Assembly (NCBI GenBank): GCA_002869845.2
Contig: NEWS02000004.1
Span: forward strand, 1,469,441 to 1,533,440
Reading direction: 5' to 3'
Length of the DNA stretch: 64,000 nucleotides
From: Nitrospira sp. CG24B
Lineage (GTDB): Bacteria; Nitrospirota; Nitrospiria; Nitrospirales; Nitrospiraceae
Positions 29,221 to 39,300 of this stretch are shown piece after piece; within the stretch, counting starts at the first letter, position 1; every line of letters begins with the position of its first letter. The translations under genes were made by a program, and so were the position numbers. A model generated the notes under the pieces. That model saw nothing but the letters and a program-made list of their open reading frames with translations, searched no databases and was not told the origin of the DNA.

Positions 29221-29446
29221 CTATTCCGCATGGGTCAGCGGAGCTGAGCCATGGGATCTCGCGTCTTCGACTCGTGAAGAAAGTGGCGTGTGTCTTTGCT
29301 GTTGGGGGTGGTCTCTCATGCGACTCGGAGAATCTTCTGCATATGACCTGGAGTAAGAATTAAGAATGTAGAGCTGGGCTTTGGTTCTTGAGGAAAGGCC
29401 GGCCTCGAGATCGATGACAAGAAGGTGCAGGCTGTGGAGATCCACT

Positions 29447-30718
29447 TTAGGTTGCGGTAGCGGGCAGGGCGGGTTGCTCCTTCTCCAATAGAACGGTGAA
29501 CCAAAACCTGCTCCCCTTACCCACCTCGCTGTCCACACCGATGGTCCCGCCCATATGTTCAGCCAACTGTTTCGCGATGGCCAGACCCAGCCCCGTCCCC
29601 CCATGGCGACGCGCGTGAGAACCGTCGACTTGGCAAAAAGACTGGAACAGCCTCGCCTGACCCTCGGAGGCAATGCCGATCCCCGTATCCGCGACCTCGA
29701 ATCGCACGAGTGCGCTCGCTTCGTACTCTTTCGCGAGCGAGACCCGCACCGCCACTTCGCCCTGTTCGGTGAATTTGATCGCGTTGCCGATCAAGTTCGT
29801 CAGAATCTGACGCAAGCGGCCGGAATCCCCGCACACTGCGTTCGGCACATCGCTCCGGACGACACAGGCGAACTGCAGGCCTTTGGACTCGGCACGGTCA
29901 GTCAACAATTCCATCACCTCATCAAGCGCGACGCGAAGGTCGAAGGGAAGACTCTCCAGACGGAGCATCCCCCTCTCGATGTTCGAAAGATCGAGAATGT
30001 CGTTGATGATGGCGAGGAGGGCGTCACCGGAGCTGCGAATGCTTTCCACATAGTCCCGCTGTTCCGCATCGAGCGCGGTGTCCAGGAGCAGCCCGGTCAT
30101 GCCGATCACGCCGTTCATCGGCGTGCGAATTTCGTGGCTGACGGTGGCCAAGAATTCCGACTTGAGCCGCGCCGACTCCAGCGCTGCATCACGCGTGATC
30201 ATGAGTTCCTTCAGTTTGGAGCAAATCTCCTGGGCGAGGTTCCATTTGCGTGTCAGGGAAGAGGCCAGCTGCTCCACTTCGATCGCATCGAACGGCTTCC
30301 GCAGGATGAGTAGTCGGTCGGTTTGTCCGAGCCTTGCGGTGATCCGGCGCCAGGGATGGTCGGAGAACGCGGTACAAATCACCATCTGGATTTCGGGATC
30401 GACCTTCCAGATATGTTCGATTGTCTCGACGCCGTCCCAGCCGGGTGGCATACGCATATCGACGAAGGCCAGTGCGTATGGCTTCCCGGCGACGACGGAT
30501 TGCTCCACCATGTGGAAGCCCCGTTCTCCTTGGTCAGCAAAACTCAGGTCGAAGGGTTCGCCGTGGACGGCCACGGGCTCCTCGTCGAAAAGAGACGCTC
30601 CCGCCTGCTCGAGTTCGTCGGAGGCGGTGGTCGCCGCCAGGATTTTGCGAAAATCCTCGTGGATGACGGGGTTGTCGTCGATGACCAAGATTCGGAGGTT
30701 TTTATTCCCGGCGCCCAT
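29447..30718 (-). CDS. Hybrid protein: long receiver + histidine kinase
   Basis: 423 residues beginning [15 protein letters not shown], close to the start of the REC-kinase-REC protein ([16 protein letters not shown]). Acceptor Asp87 ([13 protein letters not shown]), Lys141, HisKA His195 ([13 protein letters not shown]), and a complete HATPase_c ([24 protein letters not shown]). It ends soon after the kinase domain (ALPATAT), so relative to the 629-residue homologue it lacks the C-terminal receiver. No sensor or membrane region. Just upstream lie relics of related genes. It is followed by about 360 bp containing the tolC-operon promoter region. Confidence 0.92.
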   Translation of the reverse strand: MGAGNKNLRILVIDDNPVIHEDFRKILAATTASDELEQAGASLFDEEPVAVHGEPFDLSFADQGERGFHMVEQSVVAGKPYALAFVDMRMPPGWDGVETIEHIWKVDPEIQMVICTAFSDHPWRRITARLGQTDRLLILRKPFDAIEVEQLASSLTRKWNLAQEICSKLKELMITRDAALESARLKSEFLATVSHEIRTPMNGVIGMTGLLLDTALDAEQRDYVESIRSSGDALLAIINDILDLSNIERGMLRLESLPFDLRVALDEVMELLTDRAESKGLQFACVVRSDVPNAVCGDSGRLRQILTNLIGNAIKFTEQGEVAVRVSLAKEYEASALVRFEVADTGIGIASEGQARLFQSFCQVDGSHARRHGGTGLGLAIAKQLAEHMGGTIGVDSEVGKGSRFWFTVLLEKEQPALPATAT

Positions 30719-30755
30719 GATTATTCATGCCTTCCAGCCACTGAGCCGACCATGA

Positions 30756-31064
30756 TCATTGGCTCTCTCCCACCTGCGTTTCTTGACGTCGCTCCGCCAT
30801 AAACGCAGGCATGTCCTTGAGGAGCGCTAAAACGTCTTGTGCACACCTCTGTAGAGACGGCATTTGTTGCCGTTGAGATTGTGGCTATTTTGCCGATATA
30901 AATATTCATGCAGCTCCCTCTGACTGCACCGGCAGGCACGACCGCTTAGCCTGCGCGGGAGGCCAACGGCAGGTAATCACTGGCGGACCGCCTTGTGCGT
31001 CGTCTTTTGAGCCCCACCGGCTTCGGCAGGAAACCGTCCATTCCGCCTGCAAAGCAGACAATTG
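30756..31064 (-). pseudogene. Mosaic relic of receiver/kinase genes
   Basis: Three fragments in one direction. 31064-30946 matches the 3' end of the REC-kinase-REC gene ([14 protein letters not shown], then frame-shifted, ending SRAG and a stop). 30909-30880 resembles the start of the 421-residue REC-kinase gene (MN.YI.K). 30870-30756 matches the end of the receiver-DHp gene (LQRCAQDVLALLKDM, MAERRQETQ, stop). The junction between the first two copies that at 16600-16760 in the intact array. This shows that an equivalent array once stood here and lost its middle by deletion. Confidence 0.75.
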
Positions 31065-31500
31065 GGCAGGGATAAATGGTCACGCCAAACCCACTCGTCT
31101 TAGTTGTTCAGCAGGCTTTCTCAAATAGTACGCACTCCCTTTAACTTGTCATGTATTTTCAAACTTTCAGCACAAGCACTGTGTCCATCCGGGCACATCA
31201 GGCAGTCACCCATGGTTCCGAATTGATAGTGGACTACGCGAGCACAGGTTCCTCGTCGCGGGACATTCCAGCTCCTACACGCGCAACTCTGGCCTCTCTA
31301 CCCAGTTCTCCCAGTGTGGTTCGGCTTGCAAGAGCATTTCCCCATTTCACTTGGCCGTTGTAGCTGTCTCCACTACGATACTTTCCGAGACAGTGGACTG
31401 TTCCATCACAGGCCGATTCATTTGAGAGTCCCGTCTTAGAGCGCGGATCATTCATGACACAGACGACCATGCGGATGAATTGATAGAAGGGGGGACAAAG
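31065..31500. other. Intergenic region before the GGDEF-EAL gene
   Basis: About 430 bp with no gene that I can support. It must contain the plus-strand promoter of the REC-PAS-GGDEF-EAL gene. A faint match to the conserved upstream element (TCATG, TTTTC, ACTTTCAGCACA at 31149-31177) was noted but is too weak to call. Confidence 0.5.
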
Positions 31501-33669
31501 ATGTCAAACGACAGCGCTCTAGATCAGCCCGTCATCCTCGTCGTCGACGACGATCACGTCGATCGTGCCTTGATTTGTGAATGTTTAAAGTCGGCTGACT
31601 TCCGAGTTGAGGAAGCTGTCGACGGATCGCACGCCCTCGAGGTTTTTCGTACCGTCCATCCACACATCGTCCTCCTTGATGTTGGAATGCCTGGAATGAC
31701 CGGGATTGAGACCTGCGCAGCGTTACGACATCTTCCTGGTGGTGCGCAGGTCCCTATTGTTATGGTCACTGGTCACGACGATACGGATTCGATTGCACAT
31801 AGCTACGAAGCCGGTGCCTCGGATTTCATGATCAAGCCTTTTCATCCCCTGATCCTGACACAGCGTATCAGGTACTTATCTCGCGCCACCCACGCGTTCC
31901 TCGCTTTGACGAAAAGCGCAGCTCAGCTACGTTACGCTCAGTCCATTGCGGGCCTTGGATCCTGGGAATGGGATCCTCGTTCCGATGCGCTGCAGAGCAC
32001 AGACCAAGTCGCCCGCATTTTTGGCATGAGACCGGAGCACTTCCCGAAATCCTTTACGGGTTTTCTTGAACTGATTCATCCGGAGGATCGGACTGTGGTT
32101 CAGAAGTCATTGCATGATGGCCTTACAACCAAACACCATTGCAGTATGGAATACCGCATTTGTCTTCCCAACGGCACGCAGCTCATCGTCGAAAGTCAGG
32201 CACGACCTATTCGTAATGATTTACATGGCGTCGAGGGCATGGCAGTAACAATTCATGACATTACGAGTCGGAAGGAGGCAGAAGAGAAAATTCATTCTCT
32301 CGCATACTATGACAGCCTGACAGGCCTTGCCAATCGACACTTATTTAAAGATCGCGTGGGTCAAGCCTTAGCGTATTCACAGCGCCATCAAGCAATTGCT
32401 GCCGTCCTATTTATGGATTTGGATCGATTCAAAGTCATCAACGACACGCTGGGCCATGAAGTGGGCGATCAGTTGCTTCAAGAAGTGGCGGAGCGACTCA
32501 AGAACTGCGTGAGGATGAGTGACTCGGTCGCGCGGGACACCGATCCCACTTCTCAGTCCTGTTTGGCGCGCCTAGGGGGTGACGAATTTACGGTGTTGCT
32601 TAATAATTTGACCCATTCGGAAGACGCAGCATGCGTGGCACAACGGATTCAGCGCGAACTGGCGGAACCATTTCATTTAGGACAGCACGACGTGTTTGTG
32701 ACCGCAACTATCGGCATCGCCTGTTTCCCCATGGATGGTCTCGACCTAGAGGCACTGCTGAAGCATGCAGATACGGCTATGTATTCTGTCAAATCACTGG
32801 GTCGCAACGGATACAAATTCTATTCTTCATCGATGAATCAGCATGCGGAGCAACGCTTCGCATTAGAGGCCGACCTTCGCCGCGCACTGGACCGTGATGA
32901 GTTCATGATATGCTTCCAGCCGCTGATAGATCTCCGCACCGGCGCAATCGTCAAGGCCGAAGCTCTGATCCGGTGGCACCATCCGTCGCTGGGCATATTG
33001 CCCCCCGGGAAATTTCTACAGATCGTTGAAGATGTTGGGCTGGGACCCAGGCTTGGTGAATGGGTGCTTCGCGCGGCTTGCACACAAGCCAGGAGTTGGT
33101 TGGCGGCCGGTCATCCGTCTATCCAGCTTGCGGTGAACTTGTCTGACTCACAGTTTCATGACGCACAGCTGACCGACATAGTCGCCAACGTGTTGGCTGA
33201 GACGAAGTTTCCCTCAGAACTCCTTGACTTAGAGTTGACGGAAACGATCATGTTCAGAAGTCCAGAACATGCCATCGCGACCCTTCAGAGTTTACGGATT
33301 CTCGGTGTGGAGCTTTCGCTAGATGATTTCGGAACAGGCTTTTCCTCATTGCGTCATCTGCAGCAGTACCCCCTCAATGCATTAAAAATTGACCAGTCGT
33401 TTATTCGAAACATCGCGGAAAATGAGCGGGACGCCGCGATCACTCGAATGGTGATCGCGATGGCTCACGGCCTTGGCCTGCGCACTTTAGCCGAAGGAGT
33501 AGAGACACAAGAACAACTCGATTTTCTTCGTGAACTCGGCTGCGAGGTGGTCCAGGGATTTATCCTGAGTCAGCCACTTGCTGCTGATCTATTCCTCCCG
33601 TTTGTCGCGAAACACATCGCCACAGGGGCAGGCCGCCGCTTCACTTCCTTCAGGAGATTCGCCTTATAG
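31501..33669 (+). CDS. Response regulator with PAS, GGDEF and EAL domains
   Basis: 722 residues from the ATG at 31501 (GGGGGGACAAAG upstream), preferred to an ATG 21 bases earlier. The receiver is of ordinary length with Asp60 (LLDVGMPGMTG). A PAS fold follows (GSWEWDPRSDALQSTDQ to DITSRKEAEEKI). The GGDEF domain has an intact GGDEF near residue 358, preceded by a short insertion, and the EAL domain has EALIRWHHP near 485 and DDFGTGFSSL. Both c-di-GMP synthesis and breakdown are possible; which dominates cannot be told. It is the only plus-strand gene among the arrays and its receiver is unlike the long ones. Confidence 0.94.
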   Translation: MSNDSALDQPVILVVDDDHVDRALICECLKSADFRVEEAVDGSHALEVFRTVHPHIVLLDVGMPGMTGIETCAALRHLPGGAQVPIVMVTGHDDTDSIAHSYEAGASDFMIKPFHPLILTQRIRYLSRATHAFLALTKSAAQLRYAQSIAGLGSWEWDPRSDALQSTDQVARIFGMRPEHFPKSFTGFLELIHPEDRTVVQKSLHDGLTTKHHCSMEYRICLPNGTQLIVESQARPIRNDLHGVEGMAVTIHDITSRKEAEEKIHSLAYYDSLTGLANRHLFKDRVGQALAYSQRHQAIAAVLFMDLDRFKVINDTLGHEVGDQLLQEVAERLKNCVRMSDSVARDTDPTSQSCLARLGGDEFTVLLNNLTHSEDAACVAQRIQRELAEPFHLGQHDVFVTATIGIACFPMDGLDLEALLKHADTAMYSVKSLGRNGYKFYSSSMNQHAEQRFALEADLRRALDRDEFMICFQPLIDLRTGAIVKAEALIRWHHPSLGILPPGKFLQIVEDVGLGPRLGEWVLRAACTQARSWLAAGHPSIQLAVNLSDSQFHDAQLTDIVANVLAETKFPSELLDLELTETIMFRSPEHAIATLQSLRILGVELSLDDFGTGFSSLRHLQQYPLNALKIDQSFIRNIAENERDAAITRMVIAMAHGLGLRTLAEGVETQEQLDFLRELGCEVVQGFILSQPLAADLFLPFVAKHIATGAGRRFTSFRRFAL

Positions 33670-33769
33670 CTGTCGAGCGTCATTACTTTGTGAACGTTTC
33701 GGCAGGTGCACGTGGAATCGCCGTGGAGACGGCGTGCGAGTCATGCGGGCCAGAAATCCGCATGAACCC

Positions 33770-34453
33770 TCAATTGGAGCTCTCCTCGGTGTTGATTTTT
33801 CGCCGTAACTCTTTCACAAATTGTTGAAACTGTTCATTCAGCGTTTGAAACTGCTCATTTTCCCCTTTCAATTGTGCATTACGCTCCAACAATTCTTTGT
33901 ATCGAAGGTCGACGACCGCGTTGATGCCGTCGATCCGCAGTTGTGCCCGCTGGGACAACTCCCACTTGCAGGTTAAGGCGACGGCCAACTGTTCCACTTC
34001 GATCGCATCGAACGGTTTACGGAGAATCAGCAGCCGGTCGGTTTTTCCAAGCCTTGCGCTGATTTCACGCCACGGATGGTCGGAGAATGCCGTGCAAATC
34101 ACAACCTGGATATTGGGATCGGCCTTCCAGATCTGCTCAATGGTCAGGAGGCCGTCCCAACCGGGCGGCATACGCATATCGACGAAGGCCAGAGCATACG
34201 GCGCCCTTGCAGCGACGGACTGCTCCACCATGTGCAAACCGACTTGTCCCTGATCGGCGAACCCTACTTCAAAGACCTCATTATGATTTACCTGCGGCCC
34301 CTCGTCGAACAACGACGCCCCTAATTGATCAAGTTCGCCACAGACGGCGGCGGGGGCCAGGATTTTTCGGAAATCCTCGTGAATTTTCAGATTATCGTCG
34401 ATGACCAGGATACGACGGTTTTCTAGAGTTATTTTGTGTTTATCCTTAACCAT
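33770..34453 (-). CDS. Stand-alone long receiver with C-terminal coiled coil
   Basis: 227 residues from the ATG at 34453 (GGAGGAAGG upstream; an earlier ATG overlaps that site). It carries the same long receiver as the array proteins: Asp92 in [13 protein letters not shown], Lys146 in LRKPFD, then KW(E/N)L. After the receiver there is only a coiled coil rich in Gln/Asn/Glu (ERNAQLKGENEQFQTLNEQF). No output domain, so it may act by protein contact or as a phosphate sink. It is 28 bp behind its probable partner kinase. Confidence 0.9.
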   Translation of the reverse strand: MVKDKHKITLENRRILVIDDNLKIHEDFRKILAPAAVCGELDQLGASLFDEGPQVNHNEVFEVGFADQGQVGLHMVEQSVAARAPYALAFVDMRMPPGWDGLLTIEQIWKADPNIQVVICTAFSDHPWREISARLGKTDRLLILRKPFDAIEVEQLAVALTCKWELSQRAQLRIDGINAVVDLRYKELLERNAQLKGENEQFQTLNEQFQQFVKELRRKINTEESSN

Positions 34454-34481
34454 AACCCTGCCTTCCTCCATTTTTACATTC

Positions 34482-36398
34482 TCAGGCCGCCAGGGTGGCT
34501 TGAGTAAGTGGCAAATCCAGCGTGAACGTGGCTCCCAACCCCTCGCCCTCGCTCGTAGCGGACAGGACCCCTCCGAGCAATTTGGCTGCTAAGGATGAAC
34601 TGTGAAGGCCTAACCCCTGTCCGTCCTCGCGCGTAGTAAAGCCTTGTGTAAATAGGCGCTTGAAATTATCCGGCGCGATACCCATGCCTGTGTCATCTAC
34701 CTGAATCTGTACTCGCTCGCGGCTTCCGGAATGGTACCCGATCGTCACCGTCAGGCGATGGGAGCGATCGGGCACAGCCTGCATGGCATAGATCGCATTG
34801 TTGATCAGGTTGACCATAATCTGAAGGACCTGATGCCGGTCACACATCGTAGTCGGTAGCTCCGCATATTCACGCACGACAGTGATGCTGGCCTTTTCCA
34901 GGCTGTCCCGATTAATGGCCAAAGCCTGTTCGACAACATCCGTCAACTGAATTTGTTCCAGAAGGATTTGGGTCTTTGCGTGGCCTTGTTGAGCCATAAT
35001 GATTCGCCGGATATGATCAATGTTGTGATCGAGAGAGTCGAGCTCCTTATTGATGCCGGTGAAATTGGTGTTCAGCTGGTCGGCCAGCTTCACCACATAG
35101 GAGGGAATTTGTTTGCCCTTCTCATCTTGGGTCAGATAGAGGCTCAGGTCGGTCATGTGATCTTGGAACATTTGTCCGATGCGACCGAGCTTGCCGACGG
35201 GGGTCCGCTCAAGGGTTTTCTGAATCAGGCCGACCGACACGTTGACGCTGTTCAGCACGTTTCCTACGTTGTGCAGCACGGAGGCTGCCACCTCGGCCAT
35301 ACCGATCCGCCGTGAGGCTTCCTGCAGACGGCGGTTGAGCGCCTCCCGCTCTGATTCAGCCTTCTTCCGCTCATCGATCTCAACGACCAGTGACTGGTTG
35401 GTGCGATCAAGCTCCGAATTTTGATTCACGATTTGCGCATGCGATCGTTCCAATTCCTTCACCGCGCCGCCGAGCGCGACATTGGCTTCTTCCAGTTGCG
35501 TGACGTCATCAAATGATACCACTGCCCCGCGCAGCCGCTCGCTCTCGTCGACAATCGGGGCGCTGCTGACGAGGAAGTGTCGAGACTTGCCCGACGAATC
35601 GGCCAGCACCATCCGCACGTCCGCCTGGGCGGTTCTGGTATTCAACGCCATGGTCCAGGGCTCGCTCGACGGCTCGGTAGATGGCGTAGCCGGAACCCAG
35701 GCCAGTCGAGATAAGGTCGAGCCGATCAGATCGTTCAAGGGCAAGCCCACCCCCTTCGCAAACGCGGTATTGGCAAGGACAATGGACCCGTGTCGATCCA
35801 GCATCACGACCCCTTGGGCTAGCACGTCCAGCGCATGCTTGACCCGTGCCGGAATCACAGCGGACGGGTCTAGGTGGCGAAGCGTGCGTTTAATGAATAG
35901 CAGGTAGCTGACGAAGCCCCCGAACGCGACGAACAGGATTAAGCGGCTCCAGGGATGGACGAAGGACCAGGGATTCTCCAATTCGGCAACCGGCTGGAAG
36001 GCAATCTGTAGAGTCCCCCAAGGGGCATCACCTTTGAAAATCGGAACTTGAATGTGATCGATCGAGGAGTGGCCACCTTCGATATGCGTCCAATGCCGCT
36101 GGTGATCTCCAGCTTGGGCGAACGTCCCGCTGGAAGCCAGTTGAATGGCGACCGACAGAATTTGCGGGTTTCGTTCGATAAGGAGGTCCAATCCAGCTTG
36201 GATGGTGTCGGAATGATTTCGCCCAGCAAGATGGGAGTACTGGACCGCGAGGGCTTCGGAAAGCGTTTTTCGATACTCCGCAGTCGCGCTGAGTGAACCG
36301 GACGACAATCCGACCAGCGTGTCGCCGGTTAGTACGATGCCGAGAGTCAGGCACGTCAGGCTGAAGCTGATCCGCATGAGGGGGCCGAAGTTCTTCAT
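34482..36398 (-). CDS. Membrane sensor histidine kinase with PAS domain (HNVGN type), copy 2
   Basis: 638 residues, paralogous end to end to the kinase at 19443-21353. Helix 1 at about 8-30, a periplasmic domain, helix 2 at about 150-168, PAS (AQGVVMLDRHGSIVLANTAF), a coiled coil, kinase His376 in VLHNVGNVLNSV, and HATPase_c (LVNLINNAIYAM, DTGMGI, GQGLGLHSSS). The start ATG overlaps the stop of the giant surface-protein gene as ATGA, so production of sensor and surface protein is coupled. This suggests that the kinase monitors the surface protein or its export (inference). Confidence 0.93.
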   Translation of the reverse strand: MKNFGPLMRISFSLTCLTLGIVLTGDTLVGLSSGSLSATAEYRKTLSEALAVQYSHLAGRNHSDTIQAGLDLLIERNPQILSVAIQLASSGTFAQAGDHQRHWTHIEGGHSSIDHIQVPIFKGDAPWGTLQIAFQPVAELENPWSFVHPWSRLILFVAFGGFVSYLLFIKRTLRHLDPSAVIPARVKHALDVLAQGVVMLDRHGSIVLANTAFAKGVGLPLNDLIGSTLSRLAWVPATPSTEPSSEPWTMALNTRTAQADVRMVLADSSGKSRHFLVSSAPIVDESERLRGAVVSFDDVTQLEEANVALGGAVKELERSHAQIVNQNSELDRTNQSLVVEIDERKKAESEREALNRRLQEASRRIGMAEVAASVLHNVGNVLNSVNVSVGLIQKTLERTPVGKLGRIGQMFQDHMTDLSLYLTQDEKGKQIPSYVVKLADQLNTNFTGINKELDSLDHNIDHIRRIIMAQQGHAKTQILLEQIQLTDVVEQALAINRDSLEKASITVVREYAELPTTMCDRHQVLQIMVNLINNAIYAMQAVPDRSHRLTVTIGYHSGSRERVQIQVDDTGMGIAPDNFKRLFTQGFTTREDGQGLGLHSSSLAAKLLGGVLSATSEGEGLGATFTLDLPLTQATLAA

Positions 36399-39300
36399 CC
36401 TTCCCTACCTTCACCCTCGGAGCGCCCCTTGTCTCCTTTCTTATCCAGGAGGTCTCTGAGCCCGCGGAATTGCTTGTTTTCTCGATCGGCAGCGACGACT
36501 GTATCCGCTGTGCTCCTACGCCGCGTTCGATCGCTGGTGAGGACGACGGGGAGTGGATCGAAGTGCCGCCAAGCAGGCAGGGTGGCAGCCAAACTAGCCA
36601 GCAACGCCCCGCTACGCAGCAGCCAGGCAATGACACCGGCCGTAAGACTGACCCCACCCAAGTTCGTCACCCCAACCGCGAATTTCAGGCTGCTCTCAGA
36701 CATGTCCGTGGCACGTCGTAGATCCTCCTCGACGACCCCGAGACTCGTGCGAAAGGCCTCGCTGAGCCCTGTCGACGTTTTCTCAAGGGTTTGTCCGTCG
36801 AAGGCCCTCGGAACCTCCTTATCGGCCTGGTACATACGCGGAGCAACCCCCGCTTCCACATAGCCTCTGATCTCGCGCATGAACTGAATGGAAGACGCAG
36901 GCGTGTTTAACCCTTTGGGCTGGGGAGCACCAGGCATCTCCGAAGATAGCAGCGCGGTGCCATCTGGATCATTGCCAGGCGGAACAGGAACAAAAGGAAC
37001 CTCGGAATTCGGCTTCGGACTGGCCGGCGCAGGGACAACGACCGGAGATGACGGGGGCGATCCAGCAGGAAGAGGTCCCGCTCCGGATGGAGGGGCTGGA
37101 GGCTGTGGCACGAGGCTTGGAGGGATCGGCGGGGGTGGCGGTAGACCCTCATTGACGTCTGTGACCACGATGCTCAGCGCTTGGATAGTGGTACCGCCGT
37201 TGCCGTCACTCACTTGCACTGTTACGTCGTAGACGTTGTCGGCACCGACATCTGTCGGAGCTTCGTAATCCGGTGCCGCTGCAAAGCTCAAGACGCCGGT
37301 GCTGGAGTTGATTGTGAAGTTCGCGGCATCGGCCCCTCCGCCGCTGCCAACGGGTACGATACTGTAGACTGCCGGTCCACCGTCGGCGTCGCTACTTGTC
37401 ACAGTCGTAACAACCGTGCCATTTTCAGGCACGGTGATATTCGCCACAGGCCCTCCGCCGTTGCTGATGATGACCGGCGCATCGTTCTGCGCCGTCACGG
37501 TCACATCAAAGGTCTCGTTGGTGCTGGTCGTCCCGTCGCTCACCGTCACCGTGATCGTCACCGGCCCGCCAGTCTGGTTCAGGGCCGGCGTCGCCGCGAT
37601 GGTCCAGTTGCCGCCCCCCAGGTCCACCAAGGTCAGGTTGCCGTTGGGAATAATGGTGGTGTTGCTGCTCACCGCCGTCACCGTCAGGCTCCCCGCCGCC
37701 GTCTCCACATCGCTCACGCTAAAGGCCAGCGCCCCCGTCGTCCCGTCTTCGGGGATCGTCTGATCCGCCAGCGCCGTGATCGTCGGCGCATCGTTCTGCG
37801 CCGTGATGTCCATATTCACGGTGCCGAGGCTTAGGGTGCCGCCCCCGCCGCTGCCGGTGTTGCCGTTGTCGCTGACCTGGACGGTGATCGTATCGGCGTT
37901 GTTACCGTTCGTGTTTGCCGTCCCATGCAGGTATTGCACGTTGGCGGCACTATTGAGATAGGTGTTCAGGTTCGCGTGAGTGCTTGTCAGAGTGAGGACC
38001 CCGGTTCCCGAACCAGCCACGGTGACACCGCCGCCTGAGACTGCGATCAGGTTGCCCCCGGTTGCCGTTGTCAGCGTCACGGTCAGATTGCCGCCTCCTG
38101 CATCGACATCACTGAGGTCGATCAGGGAGAGATCCACATTACTCAGGACGTCTTCGGTCACGGTGACGTCGGTGGGCAAGGAGCCGACGTTGGTTGGATC
38201 GTCGTTCACGGCGCTCAGATTGATGGTGACTGAATTGCTCCCTTCTTCCGTGGTGCCGGTTCCTGTCAGCCCGGGGTCAGCCCCCGTATTGCCCTGGTCG
38301 TTCACGGTCACGGTCAAGGTGGTCGAGGCACTCGGAGCATTGAGCCCATTCAGGTACGTAATGGTGCCGGTCCCACCGCCAGTGAGTAAATTATTGATCT
38401 GAGCGATCGTGCCGGAGAGTGTCACGGTCCCCGTGCCGTTGCCCCCGACGATGGTCACCCCTGAGGTGCCAGCCACCACCGTGAGCGTCCCTTCGCCGAC
38501 ATTGAGCGTGGCCGCTGCACTGCCGCCTCCGGCATCAACGTCGCTCACGCCGAACCCGGTGCCGTGGATGGTCAAGCCGACCTGTTCGGTCGCCGACAAG
38601 GCGGCACCTGGGGCCGTCACCACCGGCGCATCGTTCATCGGATTGACGTTGATCGTGGTGCGGGCGATGGCACTGTCCAAGGCGCCATCGTTAACCGTCA
38701 CGTCGATCAGGCGGTCGCCGTCGGTAGGGGCGCTCGTATCCGTATGCCGATATTGAATGGCCTCGATGAGGGTCTCTGTCTCGACTTCCGAAAAGGTTCC
38801 GCCGCCCTGTTTGGTGATGGTGAGGGCGGCGGTGCCGGCGCCGGTTGTGATCACCACGTGGTAACTCCCGCCTGTCGTATTTTGGCCGGCTACCGCAGTG
38901 GCCAGCGCAAATGTATCGCCATCCAGCACAAGGGTCTCGGCATTGCCGTCCAACAGGCCACTGACGGCCAGGGTCACCGACGCAAAGGTGGGGCTGTCGG
39001 CATCCACGAGATCGGTGTCGGTATCGGCGATCGCGGTGGCGGCAGCACCCTCGGTGAACGTGAACAGGTAGTTATTGCCCGTAGCCCCGGAACTGTTGTT
39101 GGCATCCAGGTCCAACGTGGGCGGGGTATTAACGGCGGTGCCAAATTGCCGTGCGAAGACATCGGTTTGTGCTCCGTCGCTGCCGGTCCACACGACCACG
39201 AAGTTATTCGAGTCCAGCATGGCCACCGAGGCACGGTCCTGCACGTTGGCGGTGGTTTGGTTGACCAAGAATTCACTGCCGATTCTTGTCCCGGTGGAGG

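Noticed and set aside
28232..29356. 374-codon open frame on the plus strand
   Set aside because: Antisense to the TolC gene, no recognisable domain, no ribosome site.
31143..31185. Possible third copy of the conserved upstream element
   Set aside because: Only a few blocks match (TCATG, TTTTC, CTTTCAGCACA); too weak without an alignment score.
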